A stretch of 18,653 nt of DNA from contig JBGTCY010000305.1 of the NCBI GenBank assembly GCA_041748615.1, positions 1 through 18,653 of the forward strand. The letters run 5' to 3'. Source of the stretch: JBGTCY01 sp041748615 (GTDB lineage Bacteria; Bacteroidota; Bacteroidia; Chitinophagales; CAIOSU01). The notes beneath the pieces are model-generated. The model saw only the letters and a list, made by a program, of their open reading frames with translations, did not search any database and was not told the DNA's origin. Position numbers and translations under genes: made by a program. This document shows, piece after piece, positions 1 to 8,208 of this stretch. Position 1 is the stretch's first letter; each line of letters opens with the position of its first letter.

Positions 1-430
1 CCCCTTCTTCCCACGGCTCATATTGCAAAAGAAAAATATCATCGGTATTGATGGGTTCGCTGAAAACGGAAATAAACGCGTCAATTTTTTCCTGGATGGG
101 TTTGGTGTTATTGCCTGTGGAATTTTTGAAACCTTCACGCACGGCTTCGCTCATGTTTTCGCTGTTAATCATGCCGGAAGTAATGTGCAGCCGCACCGCC
201 ATCGGTTTGTCCGACTTCAAGATTGTCGCGGCATCATTGTTTTTTTCAGCCAGATACAGTCCGGCAACATACATGGTCATGAACATTTTTGTGCGCGTTC
301 CTCCTCCGTTCAATTCAAGGTTGCCCTTTTCTGCTTTCAAGGTGTTGGGGAAACTTTTTCCGCTGATGAGGGTTTGAGAATATAACAGCGCGGAATTAAA
401 CATACATGAAAAAAATAATAAGTATTTCAT
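1..430 (-). CDS. Chalcone isomerase-like secreted protein (3' end beyond window)
   Basis: Reading the minus strand from the ATG at 430 gives an open frame of 143 codons that runs off the left edge. Residues 1-19 form a signal peptide (hydrophobic core LLFFSCMF, likely cut after YSQ). The mature part has the pattern of the bacterial chalcone-isomerase-like family: LNGGGTRTKMF with MYVAGLYL (about 40-60), KSDKPMAVRLH (72-82), and EAVREGFKNSTGNN (95-108). Family members are usually about 180-200 residues, so about a quarter is missing. In bacteria these are periplasmic proteins that share the chalcone isomerase fold; most have no shown isomerase activity, so catalysis should not be assumed. The gene is divergent from the YceI gene across a 167-bp gap. 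Two plus-strand frames over the same bases are shadows. The family call is from memory of its conserved motifs. Confidence 0.82.
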   Translation of the reverse strand, partial: MKYLLFFSCMFNSALLYSQTLISGKSFPNTLKAEKGNLELNGGGTRTKMFMTMYVAGLYLAEKNNDAATILKSDKPMAVRLHITSGMINSENMSEAVREGFKNSTGNNTKPIQEKIDAFISVFSEPINTDDIFLLQYEPWEEG

Positions 431-546
431 TGAAAATTTGTTTTTGAATTGAAAAAAATCGGATACAGACAATTTCAAAGTTATTCACCGGAAATGATTT
501 GGATGTTAATGAATGTTAAGCGGGAACAAATCTTTTTTCAAAATTT

Positions 547-554
547 TATGTTTG
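547..554 (+). promoter_or_regulatory. Candidate -7 element of the YceI gene
   Basis: TATGTTTG matches the Bacteroidota -7 consensus TAnnTTTG exactly and lies 43 bases before the YceI start. No clear TTG is seen about 19 bases upstream, so only the -7 half is supported. Confidence 0.4.
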
Positions 555-597
555 TACATGTATTTATAAATATTTTTAAACCATTAAACCATTAATC

Positions 598-1188
598 ATG
601 AAAAATCTATTCGTTTCTTTAGTAATGATTGCCACAGTTTTTACCGGCAGTTTTGCCCAAACCACCAAGTGGGTGATTGACAATTCCCACACAAACATCA
701 ATTTCAGAGCCACACACATGGTCATCTCAAAAGTGACCGGACATTTTGATGATTATTCCGCAACAGTGTTATCCGATAAACCGGATTTCACCGATGCGAA
801 AATTGACTTCAGCGCGAAAATTGCCAGCATCAACACTGCCAATGAAAAACGCGATGAGCATCTGAAGTCAGATGATTTTTTCAATGCCGCTGAATATCCG
901 GAATTGACCTTCAAAGGAAAATCACTTACAAAAGTGAGTGACAACAAGTACAAATTAACGGGCGACCTCACCATTCGCAATACGACAAAAACCGTTGAAT
1001 TGGATGTGGAATATGGCGGAACCGTCAATGACCCGTGGGGACAAACCCGTGCAGGTTTTGAAATCAGGGGAAAAGTGGACCGTTTTGATTACGGATTAAA
1101 ATGGAATGCCGCCATTGAAACCGGTGGTTTGGTAGTCGGAAAAGACATTGAATTAATCATCCATGTGGAGATTGTGAAGAGTAAGTAA
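598..1188 (+). CDS. YceI-family periplasmic lipocalin-like protein
   Basis: This 196-residue protein starts with a clear signal peptide (residues 1-20, cut after GSFA). The mature protein begins with the family hallmark KWVIDNSHTNINFRATHM (24-41) followed by KVTGHFDDY. The later signatures DDFFNAAEYPELTFKGKS and LTIRNTTKTVELDVEYGG are also typical. YceI proteins are single-domain beta-barrels of about 190 residues that bind long isoprenoid or amphiphilic ligands in the periplasm; the length here is normal. The ligand cannot be told from sequence. The gene appears monocistronic, with its own -7 element upstream and a strong terminator 18 bases after the stop. The start is firm because it is the only one that yields the signal peptide. 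Confidence 0.93.
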   Translation: MKNLFVSLVMIATVFTGSFAQTTKWVIDNSHTNINFRATHMVISKVTGHFDDYSATVLSDKPDFTDAKIDFSAKIASINTANEKRDEHLKSDDFFNAAEYPELTFKGKSLTKVSDNKYKLTGDLTIRNTTKTVELDVEYGGTVNDPWGQTRAGFEIRGKVDRFDYGLKWNAAIETGGLVVGKDIELIIHVEIVKSK

Positions 1189-1205
1189 TTCCAGTTAATT
1201 CAAAT

Positions 1206-1239
1206 AAAAAAAGCACGACATCCTGTCGCGCTTTTTTTT
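1206..1239. terminator. Bidirectional intrinsic terminator between YceI and AlkB
   Basis: AAAAAAAGC-A-CGACA, loop TCC, TGTCG-C-GCTTTTTTTT forms a stem with one A/C mismatch, an A-run before and a T-run after. It lies between convergent genes (stops at 1188 and 1260), so it can end transcription from both sides. Confidence 0.88.
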
Positions 1240-1259
1240 GAGTTTGGTTTTTAATCACT

Positions 1260-2327
1260 CTACGCCAATGCCATTCCCGCTGTATTTTCCTGTCTGAATT
1301 TTTCAATCTGGCGGTGCATCACCCAAAACCAGAGTGGCGGAACAAAAGCGAGCACAATCATCGCGGGATAACCTGCCGGCATTTGCGGCACATTCTCATA
1401 ATGCCGGAGAACCTGGTATTTGCGGGACGCCTTATAATGATGGTCGGAATGACGCGTCAGTTCAAATAACATGATTCGTCCTACCCAATGATTGGAGTTC
1501 CAGGAATGCACGGGCATCACTCGCTCGAAACCTTGTTCTGTTTTTTTTCGGCTTAAACCATAGTGTTCAATATAGTTAATCGTTTCAAGCAAAATTTTAC
1601 TAAGCGCTCCGGCAGCAATCAAGAAAAGGGCAATGAGCCAGTTAAACGTGAATGCGATTGCCAATACATACAATATTTGCCAGATTTCATAACGGAGCAT
1701 TTCATTTTGAAAAGACAAAACTGGTATCCCTTTCTTTCTGAGTCGATCGTTTTCCAATTTCCACGCGGAAATGTACCCACCAATCCATGACCTGAACCAG
1801 AATGTGTAAAGCAACTCTCCGTAACGCGCGCTGGCAGGGTCTTCTTCTGTGGAAACACGCTTGTGATGTCCGCGGTTATGTTCGATGAAAAAGTGCATTT
1901 GTAAAGAAGGCAGCAGCAATGCTTTCGCCATCCATTGTTCATACCATGTGGAACGGTGTCCCAATTCATGACCGACATTGATTCCAACGGACACGATGGC
2001 AAGTCCAATTGCTGATACCCGCCCGATGATTTCATAAACAGCCAATCCCGGCTCAAGCAATGAAAACATGCCGTAAATGATAAAGCCGTACAGCAAAGGC
2101 ACCATGCTATACAGAAAATAATCATACATTGGGTTGCTCAACGCTTCCTGTTCTTCCTCCTCAGTAAGGTTGCGACCATTGGCGGGTAAAATCAATTCAA
2201 GAATCGGGATGAGGACATACGCGTAAATCGGAAGCGCAAATGTCCAGATGCCGCGAAAGTTGAGCGATAAAAGACCGACTATCAAACCGCTCAAAACAAA
2301 AATGTAACGGATGCCGTGCAGGTTCAT
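1260..2327 (-). CDS. alkB: AlkB-type integral-membrane alkane/fatty-acid hydroxylase
   Basis: This 355-residue membrane protein carries the full histidine set of the AlkB di-iron monooxygenase family: HELGHR (120-125), EHNRGHHKRV (149-158), the NYIEHYG signature (251-257) and RHSDHH (292-297). Hydrophobic segments near 8-24, 27-47, 73-91, 101-118, 216-240 and 322-338 fit the six-helix topology. AlkB enzymes put a terminal hydroxyl on alkanes or related chains using O2 and electrons from rubredoxin. There is no rubredoxin domain in the protein and no rubredoxin gene in the window, so the donor must be elsewhere. Length is a little short against the roughly 400 residues of the Pseudomonas enzyme. 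It is divergent from a TetR regulator 128 bases away, which suggests regulation by it. Substrate is unknown; Bacteroidota AlkB homologues may act on fatty acyl chains rather than alkanes. Confidence 0.9.
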   Translation of the reverse strand: MNLHGIRYIFVLSGLIVGLLSLNFRGIWTFALPIYAYVLIPILELILPANGRNLTEEEEQEALSNPMYDYFLYSMVPLLYGFIIYGMFSLLEPGLAVYEIIGRVSAIGLAIVSVGINVGHELGHRSTWYEQWMAKALLLPSLQMHFFIEHNRGHHKRVSTEEDPASARYGELLYTFWFRSWIGGYISAWKLENDRLRKKGIPVLSFQNEMLRYEIWQILYVLAIAFTFNWLIALFLIAAGALSKILLETINYIEHYGLSRKKTEQGFERVMPVHSWNSNHWVGRIMLFELTRHSDHHYKASRKYQVLRHYENVPQMPAGYPAMIVLAFVPPLWFWVMHRQIEKFRQENTAGMALA

Positions 2328-2420
2328 GGTAATTTTTTTTGGTTAATATTAAAAATGATTGTCGAACAACTTTAATAAATACGAGAAAGACGAATCTAAG
2401 TTAATCAACTTTTTTAAAAA

Positions 2421-2448
2421 GTAAACTATTTTTGTAAAAAAAGTTTAC
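2421..2448. promoter_or_regulatory. Probable TetR operator overlapping its own promoter
   Basis: GTAAACT (2421-2427) and AGTTTAC (2442-2448) are perfect 7-base inverted arms separated by 14 bases, a 28-bp element. The spacer contains TATTTTTG (2427-2434), a match to the -7 consensus TAnnTTTG for the tetR gene, whose ATG is at 2456. A dimer bound here would block its own promoter and could affect alkB on the other side. The architecture is seen directly; binding is inferred. Confidence 0.62.
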
Positions 2449-2455
2449 ACACATT

Positions 2456-3088
2456 ATGGGCAGAAAAGCGCTGAATAAGAAAAGATACATCAATCCTGAA
2501 AAACAAATGGAATGGGGGAAACAACTAATTCCTCAACTGCAGAAAAGCGGACTGAAGGATGTAACAATGGATGAAGTCGCGCGCATGTTGAACGTGAGTA
2601 AAGCTACTGTTTATAAATATTTCAAATCGCGGGAAGAAATCATCAGCCTGTGTGTCGCACTGAAGCTGGATGAAATCCGTTATTTTAATGATTTACTAAC
2701 GGACAAAAAGATTCCGTACTTAGACAGGTATTTCAAGAGCATCGAACATCTTACGATTCACATTGCCGATGTTTCCAACATTTTTCTTTTGGACCTGAAA
2801 CAATATTACCCGGAAACCTGGCTTACAGTGATGGGATTCATTGATTTCGCTTTGGAAACCATCAAAGACTATTACAGCGAAGGAATTCGTGAAGGCGTGC
2901 TCGAAGATGCCGCTCCTGCGCTGATGGTCATGAGTGACCGCTTCTTTTTCCAGGCGCTTTCAGACCCCGATTTTCTAATCAGCCATCAACTGACGTTGAA
3001 AGATGCCTTTCGCCAATATTTCCGATTGAAATTTTTCGGCATCGTGAAAGACCGGAAAAAAATTGAAAAATACTCCGGTCGGATTTGA
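2456..3088 (+). CDS. TetR/AcrR-family transcriptional regulator
   Basis: The 210-residue length is typical. The N-terminal helix-turn-helix (about 37-58) reads VTMDEVARMLNVSKATVYKYFKSREE, the standard TetR pattern with the KxTxYxYFxSRE end. The all-helical C-terminal part (about 70-200) is rich in aromatic residues (YFNDLL, FFFQAL, YFRLKFFG), consistent with a hydrophobic ligand pocket, perhaps for a lipid, alkane or acyl-CoA. It sits head-to-head with the AlkB hydroxylase, with an inverted repeat over its own promoter, so it most likely represses itself and alkB until a substrate-like ligand binds. The ligand is an inference from the neighbour. Its stop lies 25 bases from the stop of the convergent PHM-like gene, with no clear terminator between them. 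Confidence 0.9.
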   Translation: MGRKALNKKRYINPEKQMEWGKQLIPQLQKSGLKDVTMDEVARMLNVSKATVYKYFKSREEIISLCVALKLDEIRYFNDLLTDKKIPYLDRYFKSIEHLTIHIADVSNIFLLDLKQYYPETWLTVMGFIDFALETIKDYYSEGIREGVLEDAAPALMVMSDRFFFQALSDPDFLISHQLTLKDAFRQYFRLKFFGIVKDRKKIEKYSGRI

Positions 3089-3113
3089 TGATGGATTCAG
3101 GAGCGGAGAAAAC

Positions 3114-4784
3114 TCACCGCGCCAAGATTACTTTTTTCACCGATGAAAAATTTCCGGAAGTGATTCTGAGCAAATAAACGCCATCGGGAATTCCGGTTTT
3201 ACTAATGTCGAAAACGGATTGATGTGAACCTTTTTCCTGCATGTTTTCAAAAAACAATTGTACGTTTTTTCCGAGCAGATTGTACAACTCCATTCTTGTA
3301 AGACCAGACTCCGGCAGCGAATAATTCACTGCAAACTGACTCCCTGCCGGATTTGGGAAAACAGTAATCTCTAAGGGCGACTCCTGCAAATCCCGGATGC
3401 CAACCGGATATTTAAGTGTATAATGAATATAGGTGATAAACATTTCATCATCCGTTGTAATACCAAACCTTATGGTTTTCGGTCCGCTGTTGTTATAGGT
3501 TGCTTCATGAATCATTCCGTTATTCATGTCAATGCTAAGCATAGGCGAAAATTCCCTAACTGGCGGGTGCGACCAGTCAAACAATCCCTGGTCAAATGTA
3601 TAATCCGCATTGTAACTGCCTTTGTAAATCTGTTCCCCTTTTGAACCATCTGCATTTCGCAGCCAGATATTATAATCTTTTCCGAGTTTGTGTGTATGCG
3701 CCTGCAAAACCCAAACATTCCAAATTTCATTTATATTTCCTTGAACTATCCGGTAGGTGCTGTCTATTCCGGTATTGGGAATCACCAATGCAGTGGGATT
3801 GAATCTGCCGCCATAAATAATCAAATCAGTAAGCATCTGCACGGCACCGCTTCCCTGAGGGCGGGTATAGACATTGATGTAGGCATGAGCGGCTAAGATG
3901 GAATCCTGACTGTAGTTTTTAATATGAAAATTTGAATTGAGGATGGTGTTTTGCTCCCAAAAATATGCGGTTCCATCAGGCAATTCATGGTCACGATCAT
4001 ATTGCCAGGTTGCCAGTGTAGAAGCATTCAGGTTCACATCGGCTTGAGCCAACAAATTGTCTATCAACTTCAATCCGTTTTGTACTGTTTGTCCCTGTCC
4101 GGGATGATATTTGTACAAAATGAGATGATGTGACTGCCAACTCATTTTTACATTGAGGCGCGACACTTCCACTCCTTCCGGCAAATGAGTTTCATATTTC
4201 CAATGATATTCCCGCTCTTCATTCGGCAAGAGAAAAATCGGACCGGTGTGAATTTGAAAACCCGTTCCCGGAGCCGGTGGCGCAGGCGCGGTCACCTGAA
4301 CTAAACCGCCATAATCATAAAAGTCGGCAATCACCTGCTCGTTCACAACAGTGCCGTTCATAGGCGCGCCATACATAATCCATTGACGTACCATTTCAAT
4401 TTCTTTTTGCGGTAAAGGCGCGAGATACGAGGGCATGTCAGCGCCTTCTTCCGGTTGTTCCAAATCCAAATCCGGACTGATGCCGTGCGCAATTTTGCGC
4501 AACAGAAAACTGCGAACCGGATAACCGGGTGCAACTAATTTATCACCCTTAGCCAGTGCTGCCGGATTGAGCGGAGCAACATTCACCAATTCCTGATATA
4601 CATCATTTTGAGTTCCTGTCACATCAAATAAATTAGCAACGCTGCCGTCATGACATCCTGAGCCGGCACAATTTGTTTGAAGGATGGTGTACACTTTCGA
4701 AAAAGTGGATTGCGCAAACATTTTGATGTTCAACGAAAATGAAAAAACAATAATCAATAAGCAGGCTTTAAAAAAATTATTCAT
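3114..4784 (-). CDS. Secreted PHM-like copper monooxygenase with cytochrome-c-like segment and T9SS tail
   Basis: This 556-residue protein has four parts. Residues 1-25 are a signal peptide. Residues 28-140 resemble a cytochrome-c-like domain with a CAGSGCH motif (C39, C44, H45; four residues between cysteines rather than two) and a possible distal ligand M117. Residues about 180-455 resemble copper type II ascorbate-dependent monooxygenases such as peptidylglycine hydroxylase: a His pair (H219, H220) and a later His (H287) for the first copper, and HTH (H363, H365) plus the Met of DDEM (M448) for the second, with family-like spacing. Residues about 473-556 form a type IX secretion sorting domain (FPNPAGSQF, YNLLGKNV, DGVYLLRI, KKVILAR). 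The protein should be exported to the cell surface or medium. Its substrate is unknown. A hairpin and a candidate promoter lie upstream. It may well be annotated only as a hypothetical secreted protein. Confidence 0.78.
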   Translation of the reverse strand: MNNFFKACLLIIVFSFSLNIKMFAQSTFSKVYTILQTNCAGSGCHDGSVANLFDVTGTQNDVYQELVNVAPLNPAALAKGDKLVAPGYPVRSFLLRKIAHGISPDLDLEQPEEGADMPSYLAPLPQKEIEMVRQWIMYGAPMNGTVVNEQVIADFYDYGGLVQVTAPAPPAPGTGFQIHTGPIFLLPNEEREYHWKYETHLPEGVEVSRLNVKMSWQSHHLILYKYHPGQGQTVQNGLKLIDNLLAQADVNLNASTLATWQYDRDHELPDGTAYFWEQNTILNSNFHIKNYSQDSILAAHAYINVYTRPQGSGAVQMLTDLIIYGGRFNPTALVIPNTGIDSTYRIVQGNINEIWNVWVLQAHTHKLGKDYNIWLRNADGSKGEQIYKGSYNADYTFDQGLFDWSHPPVREFSPMLSIDMNNGMIHEATYNNSGPKTIRFGITTDDEMFITYIHYTLKYPVGIRDLQESPLEITVFPNPAGSQFAVNYSLPESGLTRMELYNLLGKNVQLFFENMQEKGSHQSVFDISKTGIPDGVYLLRITSGNFSSVKKVILAR

Positions 4785-4815
4785 AAAAGAAAGGGGGATT
4801 TAAAAAAATTAGAAA

Positions 4816-4831
4816 TCCGGCATTAGCCGGA
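4816..4831 (-). other. Leader hairpin of the PHM-like gene
   Basis: TCCGGC (4816-4821), loop ATTA, GCCGGA (4826-4831) is a perfect GC-rich stem about 30 bases upstream of the PHM-like start. It would lie at or near the start of the message if the promoter at 4830-4862 is real. It has no T-run on the minus strand and is not a good terminator. Confidence 0.4.
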
Positions 4832-4862
4832 AGTATAGCTAAGTTAATCCGCTTAAACAAAA
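4830..4862 (-). promoter_or_regulatory. Candidate promoter of the PHM-like gene
   Basis: On the minus strand TTTTG (4862-4858) and TATACTTC (4837-4830) are separated by 20 bases. The first fits the -33 element; the second fits TAnnTTTG at six of the eight consensus positions counting the two free ones, so this is a moderate match only. Confidence 0.3.
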
Positions 4863-5151
4863 GCGGCAAATGAAAAAGCAAATGAATTGGAAATAGTTTG
4901 AAAAATCTACACACTTATGATTGAATAGCACAAACCAACTTTCGTTTGTTGCTTTCATCAATGGTTTTATTAGAGGAGTGAGTGGATGCTCATGCTTTTA
5001 ATTGCCCTGCTTCGCCAAGTTCGAAATAACATTAAAACCTTAATGTAAACTCAGCGTATTATTGGAGGACTTCGTGGTTTTTATTTGCTTATTGAATTGA
5101 ATAGTTCCTATTTCAATGATAAATAACGGAGTAAACCATAACTCATGATTT

Positions 5152-6711
5152 TTACATCTTCATTGTCGACACACACTTTTCTGCGCATTTTTCACCATCA
5201 ATCGCTGCGGAAATGATTCCTCCGGCATAACCCGCTCCTTCACCACACGGATACAATCCTTTGATTTGAGGATGTTCCAAAGTTTCCGGATTTCTTGGTA
5301 TTCTGACAGGCGAGGAAGTTCTTGATTCGGGAGCATGGATGACAGCTTCATTCGTCAGGTATCCTTTCATGGATTTCCCGAATTCAAGAAACGCTTCCCT
5401 GAGTGATTGATAGATGAATTGCGGGAAAATATCTTTTAACTCCACGGATTCTATTCCCGGCTTATAGGAGGTTGCGGGAAGATTCTGAGAAGGGATGTCG
5501 CTGATGAAGTCCATTAATTTTTGAGCGGGAATACGTTGAGTTTTGCCGGCAGAAAGCCAGGCGTTGTGTTCGATAGAGCGTTGAAAATTCATGCCTGCCA
5601 GAGCCCCATATTTTTCATAATGATTAAAATCTTCAAGTCTCAATTCCACTACAATACCGGAGTTGGCGAATGGCTGGTCGCGTTTCGAGGGCGACCAGCC
5701 GTTGGTGACCACTTCATCCTGCTTAGTCGCGCAGGGCGCGATGATGCCACCCGGGCACATGCAGAATGAATATACACCTCGCCCATTGATTTGACGGACA
5801 ATGCTGTAAGGCGCTGCGGGCAGATATTCACCTCTGTCGGCACATTTGTACTGAATTGAATCAATGAGTTTTTGAGGATGTTCCACCCTGACGCCCAATG
5901 CGAAAGGTTTCGCTTCAATCAAGATTTTTTTTCTGTCTAAAAGCTCATAAATATCGCGGGCGGAATGACCGGAAGCCAAAATCAAATGTTTTGCGTGGAT
6001 TGTTTCGCCTTGTTTTGTGATGACTCCTTGAATGGCGTTGTCTTTAATCAGGAAATCAATGACGCGGGTATTAAAATGGATTTCACCGCCTTTCGATAAC
6101 AGATATTCACGGATGGACGCGATAATCGCGGGAAGTTTGTTGGTGCCGATGTGCGGATGCGCGTCAACGAGAATTTCTTTAGAAGCGCCAAAGGCGTGTA
6201 GCAAATTGAGTATCCGAAGCACATCACCCCGTTTTGTAGAACGCGTATAGAGTTTCCCGTCTGAATACGCGCCCGCGCCTCCTTCACCAAAACAGTAGTT
6301 GGAATCTTCATTAACCAAATGATTGATGGTGAGGGCTTTGATGTCTCTTCTTCTCGCTTTCACATCTTTTCCGCGCTCTAAGATGACCGGTTTTTTGCCA
6401 AGTTCAATACAGCGCAACGCGGCAAACAAACCCGCAGGACCAGCTCCTATAATAATGATGGGCACTTTTCCCGCGACATTCGGAAAGTCGGGGAGGAGTG
6501 GTGACTTTTCAAGAAAATCCTCCGAGATATAAACGGCTGCTTTCAGATTGACGATGATTTTTTTCTGACGCGCGTCAATAGAGCGTTTCAGAATTTCAAG
6601 GTGCCTGATTTCCGATTGTGGAATGCCCGTGAATTTTGATACTTCTTTTTTTAATGCAGAAATGTCACCTGCAATTTCAGGTGCAACACGGAGTTGAATT
6701 TCTTGTTGCAA
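5152..6711 (-). CDS. FAD-dependent oxidoreductase (COG2509-like dehydrogenase)
   Basis: This 519-residue soluble protein has an N-terminal ferredoxin-like segment (about 1-75), then a Rossmann dinucleotide motif IIIIGAGPAGLFAALRC (85-101) ending in the acidic residue of VILERG. It is followed by FGEGGAGAYSDGKLYTR (141-157), the signature I associate with the large uncharacterised FAD-dependent dehydrogenase family COG2509. The C-terminus has a second flavin-contact motif, GLYPCGEGAGYAGGI, about 30 residues from the end. Members are about 460-530 residues; the reaction is not known. The start at 6711 keeps the N-terminal domain. The serine hydrolase gene lies 57 bases upstream on the same strand, so the two could share a transcript, though no functional link is apparent. 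Confidence 0.86.
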   Translation of the reverse strand: MQQEIQLRVAPEIAGDISALKKEVSKFTGIPQSEIRHLEILKRSIDARQKKIIVNLKAAVYISEDFLEKSPLLPDFPNVAGKVPIIIIGAGPAGLFAALRCIELGKKPVILERGKDVKARRRDIKALTINHLVNEDSNYCFGEGGAGAYSDGKLYTRSTKRGDVLRILNLLHAFGASKEILVDAHPHIGTNKLPAIIASIREYLLSKGGEIHFNTRVIDFLIKDNAIQGVITKQGETIHAKHLILASGHSARDIYELLDRKKILIEAKPFALGVRVEHPQKLIDSIQYKCADRGEYLPAAPYSIVRQINGRGVYSFCMCPGGIIAPCATKQDEVVTNGWSPSKRDQPFANSGIVVELRLEDFNHYEKYGALAGMNFQRSIEHNAWLSAGKTQRIPAQKLMDFISDIPSQNLPATSYKPGIESVELKDIFPQFIYQSLREAFLEFGKSMKGYLTNEAVIHAPESRTSSPVRIPRNPETLEHPQIKGLYPCGEGAGYAGGIISAAIDGEKCAEKCVSTMKM

Positions 6712-6768
6712 GACGAAGTGTGAAAATATAAAGGTGAAACAGAAAGTGTAATGATTCGAAGTTAGAAA

Positions 6769-7992
6769 TTATTCTTCCGAATCCCGGTTGTTAAAAGCGG
6801 TTGCTTTGGCAAGTTCATCTGCCGGAATTTCTTCTTCGCTCAGAAGAATTTTTTCGATGTCTTTCACTAAAATATGCTTCGCGTCTGAGTTGGTATTGTT
6901 CAGCACAATAATGGCGGATGAGTCATTGACATAGCGCATGAAGGATGTTCTGAATCCGTTCCACAATCCATGATGATAAATAGTTTTACTCTCTTCCTGC
7001 TCATTGATGCGAAAGCCGAATCCATAAGCGAATTTTCTTTTGTTGCGTAATTCCGACATGGAAAACGCTTCCTCCAGCACTTCCGGGGAAACAAGTCTGC
7101 CGGAATAGAGCGCCTGATCCCAGCGGTAAAGGTCTTCCGCAGTGGAATAAATGCCTTTGTCGCCAATACATCCGTCATGAATGGTTTCCTCAATTAACTT
7201 GAATCCTTTTCTGTTTCGTTGATAACCCGAAACTTTTTCTTTGTTCCGCCTGTCAATGGACTGACTGTATGCGAAGGTGTTTTTCATTCCTAAAGGTTCG
7301 AAAATATTTTCATGCAGATAATCCGCAAAATATTTCCCGGAAATTCTTTCAACTAAATATGCAAGCACCACATAGCCCGTATTGGAGTAGGAATGATATC
7401 TTCCCGGAATATAATTGAGCGGCATTTTATGTTTGATTAACATACCCACCACTTCATGATTGTAGGGCGCTCGCTTGCTGCTCCACTGATGTTCAAGCAG
7501 CCACATATAGTTAGGAAGTCCGGAAGAGTGATTGAGTAATTGACGAATCGTCATGCCGGGGTAGGGCCATTGCGGAATGTATAATTTCACTTCATCATCA
7601 AAATCGAGTTTGCCGTTTTCATGCAGAAGCATGATTGCCATCGAGGTGAACTGCTTGCTGACAGAGGCTAACTGGAACGGAGTCTCAGCGGTCAGCGGTT
7701 CTTTTGTTTTAAAATCGCTTACCCCCATCGTTGTGTTGCAGATGACTCTGCCTTTCCACGATACCAGAATGCTGCCGTTAAAGCGGTAGTATTTTTCATA
7801 GCGCTCCAGCAGATTGTTCAGTCGCTCCTCCTTTTTGCAGACTAATAATTCGTCAACGTAGTCAATTTCCTGTTCCACCTGGTAGGGATGCCGTTCAACG
7901 GCATGTCCCATGAGTTCACTGCTCATGTGAATGGAGAAGGAAAGGCATACAAAAAACAGGAGGAATAATAAGAATCTTAACCCCAATTTCAT
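6769..7992 (-). CDS. Serine beta-lactamase-like hydrolase (class C/DD-peptidase fold), exported
   Basis: The 407-residue protein starts with a strongly hydrophobic export segment (about 5-22, KLGLRFLLFLLFFVCLSFS), either a signal peptide or a membrane anchor. The catalytic domain (about 55-385) has the nucleophile motif SVSK (110-113), the second motif YSN (202-204) and an HHG triplet (340-342) where class C enzymes have KTG. LLNHSSGLPNY (152-162) and GIYSTAEDLYRWDQAL (280-295) are also typical. Such proteins are esterases, peptidases or transacylases of the cell envelope, and few are real beta-lactamases; the HxG third motif is common in the esterase-like members. Substrate is unknown. It is divergent from the arsR operon across 263 bases and 57 bases upstream of the FAD oxidoreductase. 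Confidence 0.88.
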   Translation of the reverse strand: MKLGLRFLLFLLFFVCLSFSIHMSSELMGHAVERHPYQVEQEIDYVDELLVCKKEERLNNLLERYEKYYRFNGSILVSWKGRVICNTTMGVSDFKTKEPLTAETPFQLASVSKQFTSMAIMLLHENGKLDFDDEVKLYIPQWPYPGMTIRQLLNHSSGLPNYMWLLEHQWSSKRAPYNHEVVGMLIKHKMPLNYIPGRYHSYSNTGYVVLAYLVERISGKYFADYLHENIFEPLGMKNTFAYSQSIDRRNKEKVSGYQRNRKGFKLIEETIHDGCIGDKGIYSTAEDLYRWDQALYSGRLVSPEVLEEAFSMSELRNKRKFAYGFGFRINEQEESKTIYHHGLWNGFRTSFMRYVNDSSAIIVLNNTNSDAKHILVKDIEKILLSEEEIPADELAKATAFNNRDSEE

Positions 7993-8040
7993 TTCGCGGA
8001 TTTTCTCTGAATCTTTTTACGGATTAAATGAAGTAATGTT

Positions 8041-8139
8041 CAGCAATGATAAACTGTTGTTTGTCCCGGTATATTGTTCAAGATAACAAACTTCCGGTCA
8101 GCAATCCTCTAAAGTAGGCAACTGCGGTTTTCAAGATAA
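8041..8139. repeat. Imperfect tandem unit bounded by CAGCAAT and TTCAAGATAA
   Basis: CAGCAAT occurs at 8041-8047 and 8099-8105, and the 10-mer TTCAAGATAA occurs at 8077-8086 and 8130-8139, in the same order. The two units are about 46 and 41 bases and differ strongly inside, so this may be a decayed duplication or chance. It lies in the divergent gap between the hydrolase and the arsR operon. Confidence 0.3.
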
Positions 8140-8208
8140 GCATATTCATTCAGAATGAAAGGAAAAATAGGGGATTATCTGTAGGAATCTTTTTTTTAAA
8201 ATTTTATA

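Larger units (their letters stand above)
4785..5151. other. 367-bp gap without a gene
   Basis: No frame here looks coding on either strand. The right end is the region downstream of the FAD oxidoreductase (minus), and the left end is the leader of the PHM-like gene. It contains an ATTA-looped GC hairpin at 4816-4831, a candidate minus-strand promoter at 4830-4862, and a perfect 7-base AT-rich hairpin at 5029-5046 (ACATTAA, AACC, TTAATGT). No T-run follows the AT-rich hairpin, so it is not a classic terminator. Confidence 0.6.

Noticed and set aside
23..385. Plus-strand open frames at the left edge (23-385 and 48-377)
   Set aside because: The minus strand has a signal peptide and clear chalcone-isomerase-like motifs over the same bases, so these are shadows.
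1619..2125. 168-residue minus-strand frame inside alkB
   Set aside because: It overlaps the AlkB histidine motifs in another frame and shows no recognisable family.
4785..5151. A tRNA, small RNA or short gene in the largest gap
   Set aside because: I found no cloverleaf, no T-run terminator and no frame with coding character, only short AT-rich hairpins.
6769..7992. A true beta-lactamase resistance gene
   Set aside because: The third motif is HHG rather than KTG, and the protein fits the broad esterase/peptidase group of this fold.
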